This document shows, piece by piece, positions 6,537 through 15,283 of a stretch of DNA of 64,000 nt. Source of the DNA: Planctomycetota bacterium (GTDB lineage Bacteria > Planctomycetota > SZUA-567 > H5-PLA8); the NCBI GenBank assembly GCA_015075375.1, contig JABTUM010000002.1:529393-593392 (forward strand). Direction: 5' to 3'. The notes beneath the pieces were generated by a model that worked only from the letters and a program-made list of their open reading frames with translations, made no database searches and had not been told where the DNA came from. The translations under genes and the position numbers were made by a program. Every line of letters begins with the position of its first letter. Positions within the stretch are counted from its first letter, which is position 1.

Positions 6537-9446
6537 TTATTTCCACGAGGTCCCGGTTACGGCGGTCCGGGTCAGGAGGTAGGTGGTGGAAAATGTTAGG
6601 TTTCCACTTGGGGTGACGATCACGAAGTCCACATCCAGCGGGAAGGTGAGTCCACCCGCTCCGGCGTTGGGAATCCCCGTGCCCGCCACATAATTGGTGC
6701 TCAGCTTGAAGGTCTTCTTCGCGTTGGCGAGCTGGAAGGACTTCAACTCGGCCGGCTTGGCGGGGTCCTTGGCGTTCATCGTGAAGGTCGCGGTCGCACC
6801 GGCTCCGGAGATGAGGAAGACGGCATCAGGGATCACGATGCCCGTCGCGCCGCCCAGATCCACGGTTACGTCGCCCGAGAGGTCCAGTGCCGCGCCGCCT
6901 GCCGGATGCAGGAAGCCGCTGAGGCTCAAAAGGTGCCCCAAGCCGTTGCGCGTGTCTTCCTTGGCGCTGCCCTTGGTGACCACGAAGAAGCCGCCGAAGG
7001 ACATGTTCTTCGCGGCGGAGAACTTGCCCTTGCTGCTGACGCCCAAGCGGGACGTGACGTCGAATCGGATCAGCCCGTTCAGGTCCAGGTAGGTGATCGC
7101 GGCGCCGTTGGTAAAGCGCAAGCCTACGGCCACATCGAGTTGCTCGACGCCGGTCTGGTCGTCGGGACCGAGTTCGGCGAGGAGGTCCGCCGCTTTAAGC
7201 TGCATCAGGAACATCTTGGACTTGAGCGTCACCTGCGCCTTTATGCCCGGCACGACGCCTTTGGCCGAAGCAAAGCGCCCGGCGGCGTCGAGGATCGCCG
7301 TGGCGACGTCGGTCCCGTTCAAGGTCAGGATGGCGCGCACGCCGGCCAGATTGGCGGGCAGATCCATGGGGTTGAAGTTCCCGCGGATCATGAACGCGTC
7401 GGCGTTGGGCTTGGTGCGGCTGATCGAGAAGTTTCCGCTGCTGGCGTAGAGATCCGCATCGTCGGCTCCGCCGGCCACCGAGATCAGCAGGCTCGCGGCG
7501 ACGCTTGGCACCCCTTCGTCGTCGGTGACGACCAGCGTGGCGAAGTATGCGCCGGGATCGGTATAGGTGTGGCTGATGGTGGCGGAAGCGTTGGTGGGGG
7601 ACGTATTCCCGTCGCCGAAGTCCCAGGCGTAGTTGGCGATGGTGTTGGTGCGGTCGGGGTCGGACGAGCCCGCGCCGCTAAAGTCGACCTCGTCACCTCC
7701 TCCAATCTCCACGGAAGCACTCTCGCCATTACCCGTCATGACGGCCACCGGAACCCGGTGAACGTAAAACTTGTTCGTGGCGGTCACGGTTCCGCCGTCG
7801 GTGGGGTTGGTGACCGTCACGCTGCGGAAGATGGACGCGTCGGCGTTGGCTGCGATGGAGACGTTGGCCGTGAGTTGGTTGGCCGCGTTGAAGGTGACGC
7901 TGTTTACCGTGATTCCGGTACCCGAAAAGCTCACCGTGGGCGTACCGCCCGAGTTGTGGAAGTTCGTGCCGTTTACGGTCAAATCTCCCGTGAAGTCTTG
8001 CAAAGCAAAGAGAGGGGCCACGGTGCTTACCGTCGGGTCAGGCCCGGCCACCAGGAAGGCGTTGTTTTTTGTGGATGAGCTACCGTCGTCGGTATTGGTG
8101 GTGGTGACGTTTCGCCAACCGATGGCCGCACCCCCGGCGACGGAAACATCGACTATCAGTTCGGTGCTGTCGGTTCGCGAGACGTTGTTGACCGTGACAC
8201 CCGTGCCACTAAAGGAGACCGTGTTGCCGCCGGAGTGGAAGTCCGAGCCCTCGAAGGTGAGGTCATCCGACGTGCCGCGCACGACCCGATTAGGAGTGAT
8301 GGTGTCGACAATAGGGGCACTACCACTAACTACGGTAATCTCGTTGCTGAATTCGTTGGTCGTTGCGGAGGCGTTGGTAAACTTGGCGCGCACTCGGTAC
8401 TGGTAAGTACCGGCTGAGGGGGTATCCGTGATGGTAAAGGTTGGATCGCCTGTACTGAAGTCCTGACTGCCCGTGGAGTCGGTGAAGTCGCCTACCTTAG
8501 CGTATGAGCCGACCGGAGATCCATCGGGTTTGCGCCAAAGTTCGTAATGTTCGACGGAGGCCGCGGAATCGGCTCCTGTTCCGTCTGCCGTATCGGCGCC
8601 TGTCACGTGAAGCGAAACTTTCCGAACAAGAATGTCGGCAATGTTATTGCCAGGAGTAGGATTGCTGACCTTGGGCACGGCGCGGCTGTAGAGGACCTGC
8701 AGGAAGTACATATCATCGTTGATGGGCCGCTCCGTTCCTGAAACGGATGGAAACATCAATGCGCTATTTTCGCTCGTATGTCCTAGGTTGAGCGCATGGC
8801 AGAATTCGTGCGCGGCGGTAGCGCGAAGGACGGCGGCTGAACCAAACGCTCCAGACTCCGTATCCAATTTTACGAAGCCGTCCGTAATGTAAGTCGGGTC
8901 GCCGGTGCTCCAGCCACCCAGTCCAATGGTGCTTCCTGACAGCGTACCCTTGCCCACGCGAACGGCCCCAGAGCCGTCGGTGCGCTCTTCGACGACGATC
9001 CCGCAATGATCTTCCAGAGCTTTGAAGGCCGCACGGATCTGATCTTTGCAGTTTGCGATGCCGAGATCGGTGCCATCCGCGATCGCGCTCAAGGATACAC
9101 TACCGTTTACCGTTTCATTGCTGGTGACGAACTCGAAAGTGATCAGCGTCTTCTGTCCCGGCGCGCCCGGTTCCCAGAGATCCGAAGACGAACCCAGGAA
9201 GGAACGCTTGCCGACGCTGCGCGACCCCGGTAACCGGAGCCAATGCTTTTCCGGATCCCACCCGCAACACCCGCCCCCATGAACGTGCGGCGCGGTCGTA
9301 CCTGCTTCACCCGCATGAAGCCGGGGAGGTGCCGTCAAAACACAAAGCGCCATGCAGGCCACGATTGTGGCTGCGAAGACCCTGCGAAGCTGGATAGGCT
9401 CGATAGCCGCCGCCCGTTGCACCAATTCGATCACCAGAACTCCCAC
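6537..9446 (-). CDS. Secreted metzincin-like protease with TIG and PKD domains
   Basis: This 969-residue protein has an N-terminal signal sequence (about 20-46). The protease-like domain (about 95-260) contains HEFCHALNLGH (213-223), the zinc motif HExxHxxGxxH with three His ligands, and a following Met (SALMFPSV, 231) matching the met-turn of metzincins such as matrixins. Next come a fibronectin-like stretch, two IPT/TIG-type repeats (about 385-565, each with VVRGTSDDLTFEGSDFHSGG-like openings) and a PKD domain (about 590-690, YAWDFGDGNTS). The C-terminal 270 residues are repetitive beta-rich sequence of unknown family. It probably degrades or binds extracellular protein or polysaccharide. 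The start is a GTG at 9446; GTG codons slightly downstream are also possible. Confidence 0.8.
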   Translation of the reverse strand: MGVLVIELVQRAAAIEPIQLRRVFAATIVACMALCVLTAPPRLHAGEAGTTAPHVHGGGCCGWDPEKHWLRLPGSRSVGKRSFLGSSSDLWEPGAPGQKTLITFEFVTSNETVNGSVSLSAIADGTDLGIANCKDQIRAAFKALEDHCGIVVEERTDGSGAVRVGKGTLSGSTIGLGGWSTGDPTYITDGFVKLDTESGAFGSAAVLRATAAHEFCHALNLGHTSENSALMFPSVSGTERPINDDMYFLQVLYSRAVPKVSNPTPGNNIADILVRKVSLHVTGADTADGTGADSAASVEHYELWRKPDGSPVGSYAKVGDFTDSTGSQDFSTGDPTFTITDTPSAGTYQYRVRAKFTNASATTNEFSNEITVVSGSAPIVDTITPNRVVRGTSDDLTFEGSDFHSGGNTVSFSGTGVTVNNVSRTDSTELIVDVSVAGGAAIGWRNVTTTNTDDGSSSTKNNAFLVAGPDPTVSTVAPLFALQDFTGDLTVNGTNFHNSGGTPTVSFSGTGITVNSVTFNAANQLTANVSIAANADASIFRSVTVTNPTDGGTVTATNKFYVHRVPVAVMTGNGESASVEIGGGDEVDFSGAGSSDPDRTNTIANYAWDFGDGNTSPTNASATISHTYTDPGAYFATLVVTDDEGVPSVAASLLISVAGGADDADLYASSGNFSISRTKPNADAFMIRGNFNPMDLPANLAGVRAILTLNGTDVATAILDAAGRFASAKGVVPGIKAQVTLKSKMFLMQLKAADLLAELGPDDQTGVEQLDVAVGLRFTNGAAITYLDLNGLIRFDVTSRLGVSSKGKFSAAKNMSFGGFFVVTKGSAKEDTRNGLGHLLSLSGFLHPAGGAALDLSGDVTVDLGGATGIVIPDAVFLISGAGATATFTMNAKDPAKPAELKSFQLANAKKTFKLSTNYVAGTGIPNAGAGGLTFPLDVDFVIVTPSGNLTFSTTYLLTRTAVTGTSWK

Positions 9447-9687
9447 TAACCCCGCCTAACTCTACAAGGTGCATGCCCGAGGGTCAACCAACATGCGCCG
9501 TGCGTAAACCATTTTGCGAAACGCACGTGTGCTTGCTTTCGGCCTTTAAGGGGCGTAACGTAACTCGTGCAGGCGCGCTCGCCCCTGCAAGTGCTTCGTG
9601 AATCCTGGCCGAGCCCCGTTTACCCCTGCCTTGACCCCCAACTCTGAGGCGTCGAGCGGGCCGCTTCTTAGGAGGAAGATCGTTCCC

Positions 9688-10863
9688 ATGGCCGAAACCA
9701 TCGCCCCGCACGGCGGCACCTTGATCAACCGGGAAGTCACCGGTGCGCAACGGCAGAGCTTGCTCGAGAAGGCCGAGAAGCTGCCCAAGATCCGGCTGCA
9801 CGATTTCGAAGTCTCCGACCTCGACATGCTGGCCTGCGGCGCGCTTTCGCCCCTGCAGGGCTTCATGGGCAAGGCCGAACTGGAAGGCACGCTCGAAGCC
9901 ATGCGCCTGCCCAACGGTTCGATCTGGAGCCTCCCGATCGTTCTGGCCCGCCCGAAGGATCAGGTCGGCCGCGTCGGCGCCGGCGATGAAGTGGCGCTGA
10001 CCGATGCCGACGGGAACGTCCTGGCGGTCCTGCACGTCGAAGAGCAGTACGAACACGATCAGGACAGGCATGCCAAGCTGGCCTTCGGGACCGGCGACGA
10101 AGGGCATCCGGGTGTCGCGCGCATCAAGGGCCTGATGGGCAACGTCGGCTTGGGCGGCAAGGTCTCGGTCGTCAACCGCGTGAAATACAAGGACTTCAAC
10201 GAGCATCGCCTCGATCCGGCGCAGACGCGCGCGAAGTTCGCCGAACTGGGCTGGAAGACGGTCGTCGCATTCCAGACGCGCAATCCGATTCACCGCGCGC
10301 ACGAGTACCTCACCAAGGTGGCGCTGGAGATCGTCGACGGCCTGCTGGTGCATCCGCTGGTGGGCGACACCAAGGGCGACGACGTTCCGGCCGCGGTGCG
10401 CATGGAGTGCTACAAAGTCCTGCTCGAGAACTACTACCCCAAGAAGAGCGTGATGCTCTCGGTCTTCCCGGCGGCGATGCGCTACGGCGGGCCGCGCGAG
10501 GCGATCTTCCACGCGCTGTGCCGCAAGAACTACGGCGTCACGCACTTCATCGTCGGCCGCGACCATGCCGGCGTGAAGGACCGCGAAGGGAAGTCGTACT
10601 ACGGCGACTACGACGCGCAGAACATCTTCGAACGCTTCAAGCCCGAAGAGCTGGGCATCCAGATCTTCAAGTTCGAGCACACCTACTTCGACAAGCGCAC
10701 GGGTGGGATGGTCAGCTTCAAGACCGCGCCGGCCAACGCCGAAGCGGTGAGCGTCAGCGGCACGAAGCTGCGCGAGATGCTGCAGAAGGGCGAAATTCCG
10801 CCGCCCGAAGTGACGCGGCCGGAAGTCGCTCAGGTCCTGATCAAGGCCATGCGCGCCAAGTAA
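9688..10863 (+). CDS. sat: Sulfate adenylyltransferase (ATP sulfurylase)
   Basis: This 391-residue enzyme forms adenosine 5'-phosphosulfate from ATP and sulfate (or the reverse). It is the homo-oligomeric type, not CysDN. Key motifs are QTRNPIHRAHEY (QxRNPxHxxH) and the GRDHAGV loop. The frame is open 30 codons further upstream, but the ATG at 9688 has a strong AGGAGGA 11 bases before it. No APS reductase, APS kinase or transporter gene is adjacent, so whether it serves assimilation or dissimilation cannot be told from the window. A strong terminator follows. Confidence 0.93.
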   Translation: MAETIAPHGGTLINREVTGAQRQSLLEKAEKLPKIRLHDFEVSDLDMLACGALSPLQGFMGKAELEGTLEAMRLPNGSIWSLPIVLARPKDQVGRVGAGDEVALTDADGNVLAVLHVEEQYEHDQDRHAKLAFGTGDEGHPGVARIKGLMGNVGLGGKVSVVNRVKYKDFNEHRLDPAQTRAKFAELGWKTVVAFQTRNPIHRAHEYLTKVALEIVDGLLVHPLVGDTKGDDVPAAVRMECYKVLLENYYPKKSVMLSVFPAAMRYGGPREAIFHALCRKNYGVTHFIVGRDHAGVKDREGKSYYGDYDAQNIFERFKPEELGIQIFKFEHTYFDKRTGGMVSFKTAPANAEAVSVSGTKLREMLQKGEIPPPEVTRPEVAQVLIKAMRAK

Positions 10864-10892
10864 GCGTGCGCTAGTTACAAAGAGGCATCCGA

Positions 10893-10928
10893 CGAGGCGC
10901 GCCCCGCAAGGCGCGCCTCGTTTGCTTT
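10893..10928 (+). terminator. Terminator after sat
   Basis: CGAGGCGCGCC (10893-10903) pairs perfectly with GGCGCGCCTCG (10910-10920) around CCGCAA, followed by TTTGCTTT. Confidence 0.85.
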
Positions 10929-10973
10929 CAGGGAGCCCGAATTTCTGCGGTCGAGCGGCGGGATTCGCGCGTC

Positions 10974-10979
10974 TACAAT
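10974..10979 (+). promoter_or_regulatory. -10 element TACAAT directly before the PDZ gene
   Basis: TACAAT ends 3 bases before the first ATG (10983) and 9 bases before a second in-frame ATG (10989). Transcription would start near 10986, so a leaderless mRNA beginning at the second ATG is likely. No clear -35 box is seen. Confidence 0.35.
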
Positions 10980-10982
10980 AGG

Positions 10983-11807
10983 ATGCGTATGCGGAACACC
11001 ACACGGCACGGGCAGGGATTCGGGCGAGCGGCGCTCCGGACGGGGCTCTTGGCCTGCGTGCTGGCCGCCACCGCGCCGGCCGGCGCCGGAGAAGCCTCTG
11101 GCGACAGGCCGGCGGCCGCGGCGGCTTCACCCGAGGTGCGCGCCAAGGCGCTGGTAGAGCAACTGGGCGATCCGCGCTTCGGGCCGCGTTCGCAGGCCTA
11201 TGACGAACTGCTGCGCATGGGGCGCGCGCCCGAAGGGCGCGCCGTTTTAGAACCGCTCACCGTGGCGCTGAACCACGCCGACCCGGAAGTTCGCACGCGC
11301 GCCGCCGAGATCCTCATCGAACTGCGCGGGCGCGGCTTCATCGGCATCCAGCTCAACGAGGACTGGGGTGGGGAGCAGGTCGCCGACTATACCGAGATCG
11401 ACGAAGAGAACGGCCAATTGGCGCCGCCCGTGCCGGCCGAAGAACCCAAGCCCGGCGCGCCGCGCCCGTTCCTGCCCGCTCCGATCGTGCAAGTGGCCAC
11501 CGTCGTGCGCGGGCAGAACCTGCCCGGCGAAAAGGCGGGCATTCAGGACGGCGACAAAATCCTGGCCGTTAACGGCCGGCCCACGCGCGGGATGTACGAT
11601 CTGATGCGCGAAGTGATCTTCGCCGGCCCCGGCACGCGCATTCCGGTGCAGATCGAACGCGGCGGCAAGAAGCAACTGGTGACGGTGGATTTGGCCCGCA
11701 ATCCCGAAGACGCGACTCCGCCGATCGACCTGCGCCAGCCTGAATCGCTACCTGTGCCCGCGGCCAAAACGGAACCCGACGTGCAACCCAACGATGGCAA
11801 CAAATAA
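10983..11807 (+). CDS. Exported PDZ-domain protein
   Basis: 274 residues, or 272 from the second ATG. After a signal peptide (about 15-37, ending AGAGEA), residues about 48-115 are helical with HEAT-like spacing (PEVRTRAAEILIELRGRGF). A PDZ domain follows (about 150-245): ATVVRGQNLPGEKAGIQDGDKILAVNGRPTRGMYDL has the usual aliphatic ligand-groove pattern. The Pro-rich tail is probably disordered. No protease domain is attached, so it is likely a periplasmic adaptor rather than a DegP-type enzyme. No Shine-Dalgarno is visible. Confidence 0.75.
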   Translation: MRMRNTTRHGQGFGRAALRTGLLACVLAATAPAGAGEASGDRPAAAAASPEVRAKALVEQLGDPRFGPRSQAYDELLRMGRAPEGRAVLEPLTVALNHADPEVRTRAAEILIELRGRGFIGIQLNEDWGGEQVADYTEIDEENGQLAPPVPAEEPKPGAPRPFLPAPIVQVATVVRGQNLPGEKAGIQDGDKILAVNGRPTRGMYDLMREVIFAGPGTRIPVQIERGGKKQLVTVDLARNPEDATPPIDLRQPESLPVPAAKTEPDVQPNDGNK

Positions 11808-11843
11808 CAGAGCGGCCATTTCCGGCTCGGAAATGGCCTCTGT
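11807..11843 (-). terminator. Convergent terminator between the PDZ gene and rpmH
   Basis: A 10-bp perfect stem (11814-11823 with 11829-11838, loop GGCTC) is extended by 5 more pairs across a 2-base bulge. Only the minus strand has a T-rich tail (TTATTTGTT), so it serves mainly rpmH. The hairpin begins inside the PDZ gene's stop codon. Confidence 0.65.
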
Positions 11844-11874
11844 CAACCTCTCGAAAAATCGGTGAATTGAAGCG

Positions 11875-12012
11875 TTATCCGAAGACCGTAGCCGTCCGGC
11901 CGCGGCTGCGGCGGCGGTTCAGCACCTTCCGGCCGCTCTTCGTCCGCTTGCGGGCGAGGAAGCCCGAGACCCGGCGCTTCTTGAGGCGAGACCTGCGTTC
12001 GTTCGTCTTCAT
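11875..12012 (-). CDS. rpmH: Ribosomal protein bL34
   Basis: This 45-residue, extremely basic protein of the large ribosomal subunit is easily missed because of its size. The core RVSGFLARKRTKSGRKVLNRR matches the bL34 signature, although the N-terminus MKTNERRSRLKK differs from the common MKRTYQP start. AAGGAG lies 8 bases before the ATG. In most bacteria rpmH is followed by rnpA and yidC and lies near dnaA. Here it is followed only by a terminator and the convergent PDZ gene, so the usual cluster is broken. A strong promoter with a dyad over the -10 box lies 60-90 bases upstream. Confidence 0.93.
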   Translation of the reverse strand: MKTNERRSRLKKRRVSGFLARKRTKSGRKVLNRRRSRGRTATVFG

Positions 12013-12062
12013 TGCTGCCACTCCTTGCCGAACCACCGTCTCCGTCGGCTCGGCCGACCGGA

Positions 12063-12099
12063 AAGCGAGGCATTATGCGCCCTCGCTTCATTACGTCAA
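12063..12099 (-). promoter_or_regulatory. rpmH promoter with a dyad over the -10 box
   Basis: Read leftward: TTGACG (12099-12094), a 16-base spacer, CATAAT (12077-12072). Perfect 8-base inverted arms AAGCGAGG and CCTCGCTT (12063-12070 and 12081-12088) flank the -10 box with a 10-base centre. The leader would be about 53 bases. The dyad may bind a regulator or form a structure. Confidence 0.6.
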
Positions 12100-12275
12100 G
12101 TCTATCTCCACAAGTCCTTTACCCGAACCCTCGCTTCTCCAGGGCCAGCCGCACCTTCCGTGTTTGCCGGGCGGAGCGGAATCCCCGATAGTGGGGGGCG
12201 CTTGAGGAGTCTATTCGAGAACTTGCCGCGGCGGCGGATCGTCCGCCGAAGGCCCCCTGGAGTCGCTGCGCCCGC

Positions 12276-13967
12276 ATGTCCGGCCGCCTGCCTTATCTTG
12301 CCGAAGGCGCCTGCATCGCGGTGCTGGCGAGTTTCCTGTTCGCCTACGGGATGGACCAGCGCGACCTGCTCCGCGCCAGCGAAGGCCGCGTTGCGCGCGC
12401 CGCGCAGGAAATGCTCGACCGTGGCGAATGGGTGCTCCCGTACCTGAACGGAGAGCCGCGGATCAAGAAACCGCCGCTGGCCTCGTGGGCGGTGATGCTC
12501 TGGGCGTTGGCTTTCGAAGGCGGCGTCGTGACGGAACGCGCAGCCTTTGCGCCGTCGGTCCTGGCCGGCGTACTGAGCGTGCTCCTGATTTACGCTTGGC
12601 GGGCCCGTTTGCGATCCGGCGATGCGCAAGCCGACCGGTCCGCCGGGTTCCTCGCCGCGCTGGTATTGGCCGGATCGCTGGGCTTCCTGGGACAGGCGCG
12701 GCAGGCCGATCTCGACATCTGGCTCGCGCTTTTTACCGTGCTGGCCTTCTGGGCTTGGGAACGCTACCGCCTCGATGGGGCATCCGGCGCACTGGCGGTC
12801 TTTTATCTCGCGCTGGCGCTGGGCTTTCTGACCAAGGGCCACGTGATCCTGGTCACGGTGGTTCCGCCCCTACTGATCTGGCACTTTTTCGAGGTCCGGC
12901 GTGGCACGCAGGAGTCTTCGGCTGCTCGTCCGTGGCGCTGGCACGCCATCGGACTTGCGCTCTTCTTATTGCTGGTGCTGGGGTGGGGGATTCCCTTCTT
13001 GCAGCGCAGCGGCCTGACGTGGGAAAGCTTTCGAAAAGAGGGGCTGGACCGTTTTGACGCCGAGACCTCGCACCAGGAAGCGCCGTACTGGTACCTGGCC
13101 AACGTCCCGCTCTGGATGGCGCCGTGGATCGCCTGGCTGCCGTTTGTGATCGCCTGGCAGCTCAAGAAGCCCGCCGATGCCCTCGACCCGCGGCGGCGGC
13201 TGTGGTGGCTGTGGTTCGGCGTGAATCTGGTGCTCTGGTCGTGCCTCACCGGCAAGCAACGCCACTACGCGATCCCGTGGCTGGTTCCGCTGGCGCTCCT
13301 GATCGGGGACGGGGTCGTAGGCCTTCTGCGTGCTTACGCCGCGGGCGAACGCCGCGCCGACCTGAACGCCGGGCGCTGGGCGGTCGTCGGCCTTGGGTTG
13401 CTGCTGGCATTCGGATCCTTGGGTTTGGCCGGCTGGGCGCAGCACAAGTTGGACGTGGGCGCTTGGGTCTGGATCTTTGCGGGCATCGGCGCGGTGGGCT
13501 TTTTGCTGGGCGCCCTCAAGGCCGCGCGCGTCACCCCGGAAGCCTGCCGCGACGGGGTCTGTCCGCGCATCTGCTGGATGGCTTGGTGGGGCGGCATCCT
13601 CGCGGTTGCCGCACTGTATTCACAAACCTTCGAGCGAGCCGAAAACGCGGCACAGTCCGAGGCCGGCTTTTGCCTGCGCGTGCGCGCCGCGGTTCCGCCG
13701 GATGCGCGGCTGTACGACACCGGGCTGGGCCGCCCGCACCTGCTGTTCTACCTGGGTCGCCACGTCGAGTCGGTCGAGAACGACCCGGAAGCGGCGCTGA
13801 AGATCCTGCGCTCCGAGCCGAATGCATACCTGCTGCTCACCGCGGGACTGCTGGATAAACTCCCCCGGAGCGCCTACGTGGAAGCCATTCCGGGCGAGCC
13901 CCGCGGCGAGCGGCACCGCTACGGCGCGTACCTGATTCGAGGGGCGCCGGCCGAACGTTCGCCTTAG
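12276..13967 (+). CDS. ArnT-like membrane glycosyltransferase (GT83/PMT family)
   Basis: 563 residues with about 11-12 hydrophobic helices. The N-terminal part carries the family pattern RASEGRVARAAQEML...WVLPYLNGEPRIKKPPLASW, as in ArnT and PMT-type transferases that use a lipid-linked sugar donor. The soluble C-terminal 100 residues (VPPDARLYDTGLGRPHLLFYLGRHVE) form the periplasmic domain typical of this group. It probably adds a sugar or aminosugar to lipid A or another envelope acceptor; the donor cannot be read from sequence. It is a single gene with neither an undecaprenyl-phosphate sugar synthase nor an arn cluster beside it. A long inverted repeat follows the stop. Confidence 0.85.
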   Translation: MSGRLPYLAEGACIAVLASFLFAYGMDQRDLLRASEGRVARAAQEMLDRGEWVLPYLNGEPRIKKPPLASWAVMLWALAFEGGVVTERAAFAPSVLAGVLSVLLIYAWRARLRSGDAQADRSAGFLAALVLAGSLGFLGQARQADLDIWLALFTVLAFWAWERYRLDGASGALAVFYLALALGFLTKGHVILVTVVPPLLIWHFFEVRRGTQESSAARPWRWHAIGLALFLLLVLGWGIPFLQRSGLTWESFRKEGLDRFDAETSHQEAPYWYLANVPLWMAPWIAWLPFVIAWQLKKPADALDPRRRLWWLWFGVNLVLWSCLTGKQRHYAIPWLVPLALLIGDGVVGLLRAYAAGERRADLNAGRWAVVGLGLLLAFGSLGLAGWAQHKLDVGAWVWIFAGIGAVGFLLGALKAARVTPEACRDGVCPRICWMAWWGGILAVAALYSQTFERAENAAQSEAGFCLRVRAAVPPDARLYDTGLGRPHLLFYLGRHVESVENDPEAALKILRSEPNAYLLLTAGLLDKLPRSAYVEAIPGEPRGERHRYGAYLIRGAPAERSP

Positions 13968-14017
13968 CAGCCCGTTGAAAAAGGGTACGACCGCGCAGCC
14001 TTTTCCAACGGGTTGCT
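13966..14017. repeat. Large palindrome of the AGCAGCCCGTTG type
   Basis: Arms of 19 bases (13966-13984 and 13999-14017) pair at 18 positions with one mismatch and one G-T pair, around a 14-base centre. The left arm begins AGCAGCCCGTTG and overlaps the glycosyltransferase stop. A very similar stem (TTTTTCAACGGGCTGCT) recurs, from memory, in many unrelated bacterial genomes. It may act as a terminator or be a small mobile palindrome. Confidence 0.65.
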
Positions 14018-14039
14018 AGCGCGCCGTTCCCGCCCGCAC

Positions 14040-14067
14040 TTTCATCCCCAGAGCCTGCGGGTATAAC
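14040..14067 (+). promoter_or_regulatory. Putative promoter of the MoxR gene
   Basis: TTTCAT (14040-14045), a 16-base spacer and TATAAC (14062-14067) lie about 40 bases before the ATG at 14106. Confidence 0.35.
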
Positions 14068-14105
14068 TCGGGCCACTATTCACCCATGGCGAAGGACACG
14101 ACCGC

Positions 14106-15146
14106 ATGGCCGAGATTCAACCTCCGAAGCCGTCCGCCGCTGCAGAGCCGCCTACTTCCCAGGACGACTTGGCGCTCGTCGAGACCCTTCGCAAAGGCCA
14201 CACCGCGCTGACCCAGGAGATCGGGAAGGTGATCGTCGGCCAGAAGGATGTGGTCGATCAAATCCTGATCGCGCTCTTCTGCCGCGGTCACGCGCTGATG
14301 GTAGGGGTGCCGGGGCTGGCGAAGACGTTGATGGTCCGCACGCTCGCTCAAATCCTGGACCTGAGCTTCAATCGCGTGCAGTTCACGCCCGACCTGATGC
14401 CCAGCGATATTGTGGGCACCGAAGTAATCGAAGAAGATCGCGCGACGGGACAGCGCAGCTTCCGCTTCATCCGCGGTCCGGTCTTTGCGAACATGATCCT
14501 CGCCGACGAAATCAACCGCACGCCCCCCAAGACTCAGGCGGCGCTGCTGGAAGCGATGGAAGAACACCGCGTCACCGCCGGCGGCGAGACGCACGAACTG
14601 CCCAAGCCGTTCTTTGTGCTGGCCACTCAGAACCCCATCGAGCAGGAAGGAACGTACGCGCTGCCCGAAGCGCAGCTCGACCGCTTCATGTTCGAGATCA
14701 AGATCGAATACCCTTCGAAACAGGAAGAAGTGGAGATCGTGCGGCAGACGACGGCTCTGCGCGACACGAAGCTCGAACCGGTGCTGACGGCCCACCAAGT
14801 CCTGGAAGTTCAGAAGGTGGTACGCAAGATTCCGGTGGGCGAGGCGGTCCTGCAGTACGCGGTCAACCTGGCCAGCGCCAGCCGCCCGCAAGGCGCCGAC
14901 GCACCGGCTTTCATTAAAGAATGGGTGCGCTACGGGGCCGGCCCGCGTGCGAGCCAGTTCCTGATTCTGGGCGCGAAGGCGCGCGCGGCGATCCGTGGAA
15001 ACTTCGCCGCGAGCATCGCCGACGTGCAAGCCGTGGCGCCGGTGGTCCTGCGCCATCGCGTGGTCACGAACTTCCACGCCGAATCGGAAGGCATCACCAG
15101 CGACGAGATCGTGCGCCGGCTCCTGGAGCACGTGAAGGGCGGTTGA
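14106..15146 (+). CDS. MoxR-family AAA+ ATPase
   Basis: 346 residues. Walker A is GVPGLAKT (67-74), Walker B is MILADEINRTPPKTQAALLEAM (about 134-155), sensor 1 is LATQNPIEQEGTYALPEAQLDRF, and an Arg-rich lid domain follows. MoxR ATPases are chaperone-like and assemble or activate partner complexes, usually with DUF58 and von Willebrand factor A proteins encoded next door. No such partner is present here, so the client is unknown. AAGGA lies 10 bases before the ATG. Confidence 0.9.
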   Translation: MAEIQPPKPSAAAEPPTSQDDLALVETLRKGHTALTQEIGKVIVGQKDVVDQILIALFCRGHALMVGVPGLAKTLMVRTLAQILDLSFNRVQFTPDLMPSDIVGTEVIEEDRATGQRSFRFIRGPVFANMILADEINRTPPKTQAALLEAMEEHRVTAGGETHELPKPFFVLATQNPIEQEGTYALPEAQLDRFMFEIKIEYPSKQEEVEIVRQTTALRDTKLEPVLTAHQVLEVQKVVRKIPVGEAVLQYAVNLASASRPQGADAPAFIKEWVRYGAGPRASQFLILGAKARAAIRGNFAASIADVQAVAPVVLRHRVVTNFHAESEGITSDEIVRRLLEHVKGG

Positions 15147-15283
15147 CCGGTCGTTCCGCACGGCGGCGGCGGAGCCCACGCCTTGCACGGCCTTCGGGAG
15201 AGGCCAGGCGAGGGGGCGGAAGTTCGCCGTCGAAACGCGTCATGACGTTTGCCGATCGCTACTCCCATCCCGAGAGACCGAAC

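Noticed and set aside
9447..9687. Riboswitch upstream of sat
   Set aside because: There are some short hairpins, but no known riboswitch core was recognisable and there is no terminator or anti-terminator pair.
11843..12091. 82-codon frame overlapping rpmH
   Set aside because: It is out of frame with bL34, which has its own ribosome binding site, promoter and a clear family match.
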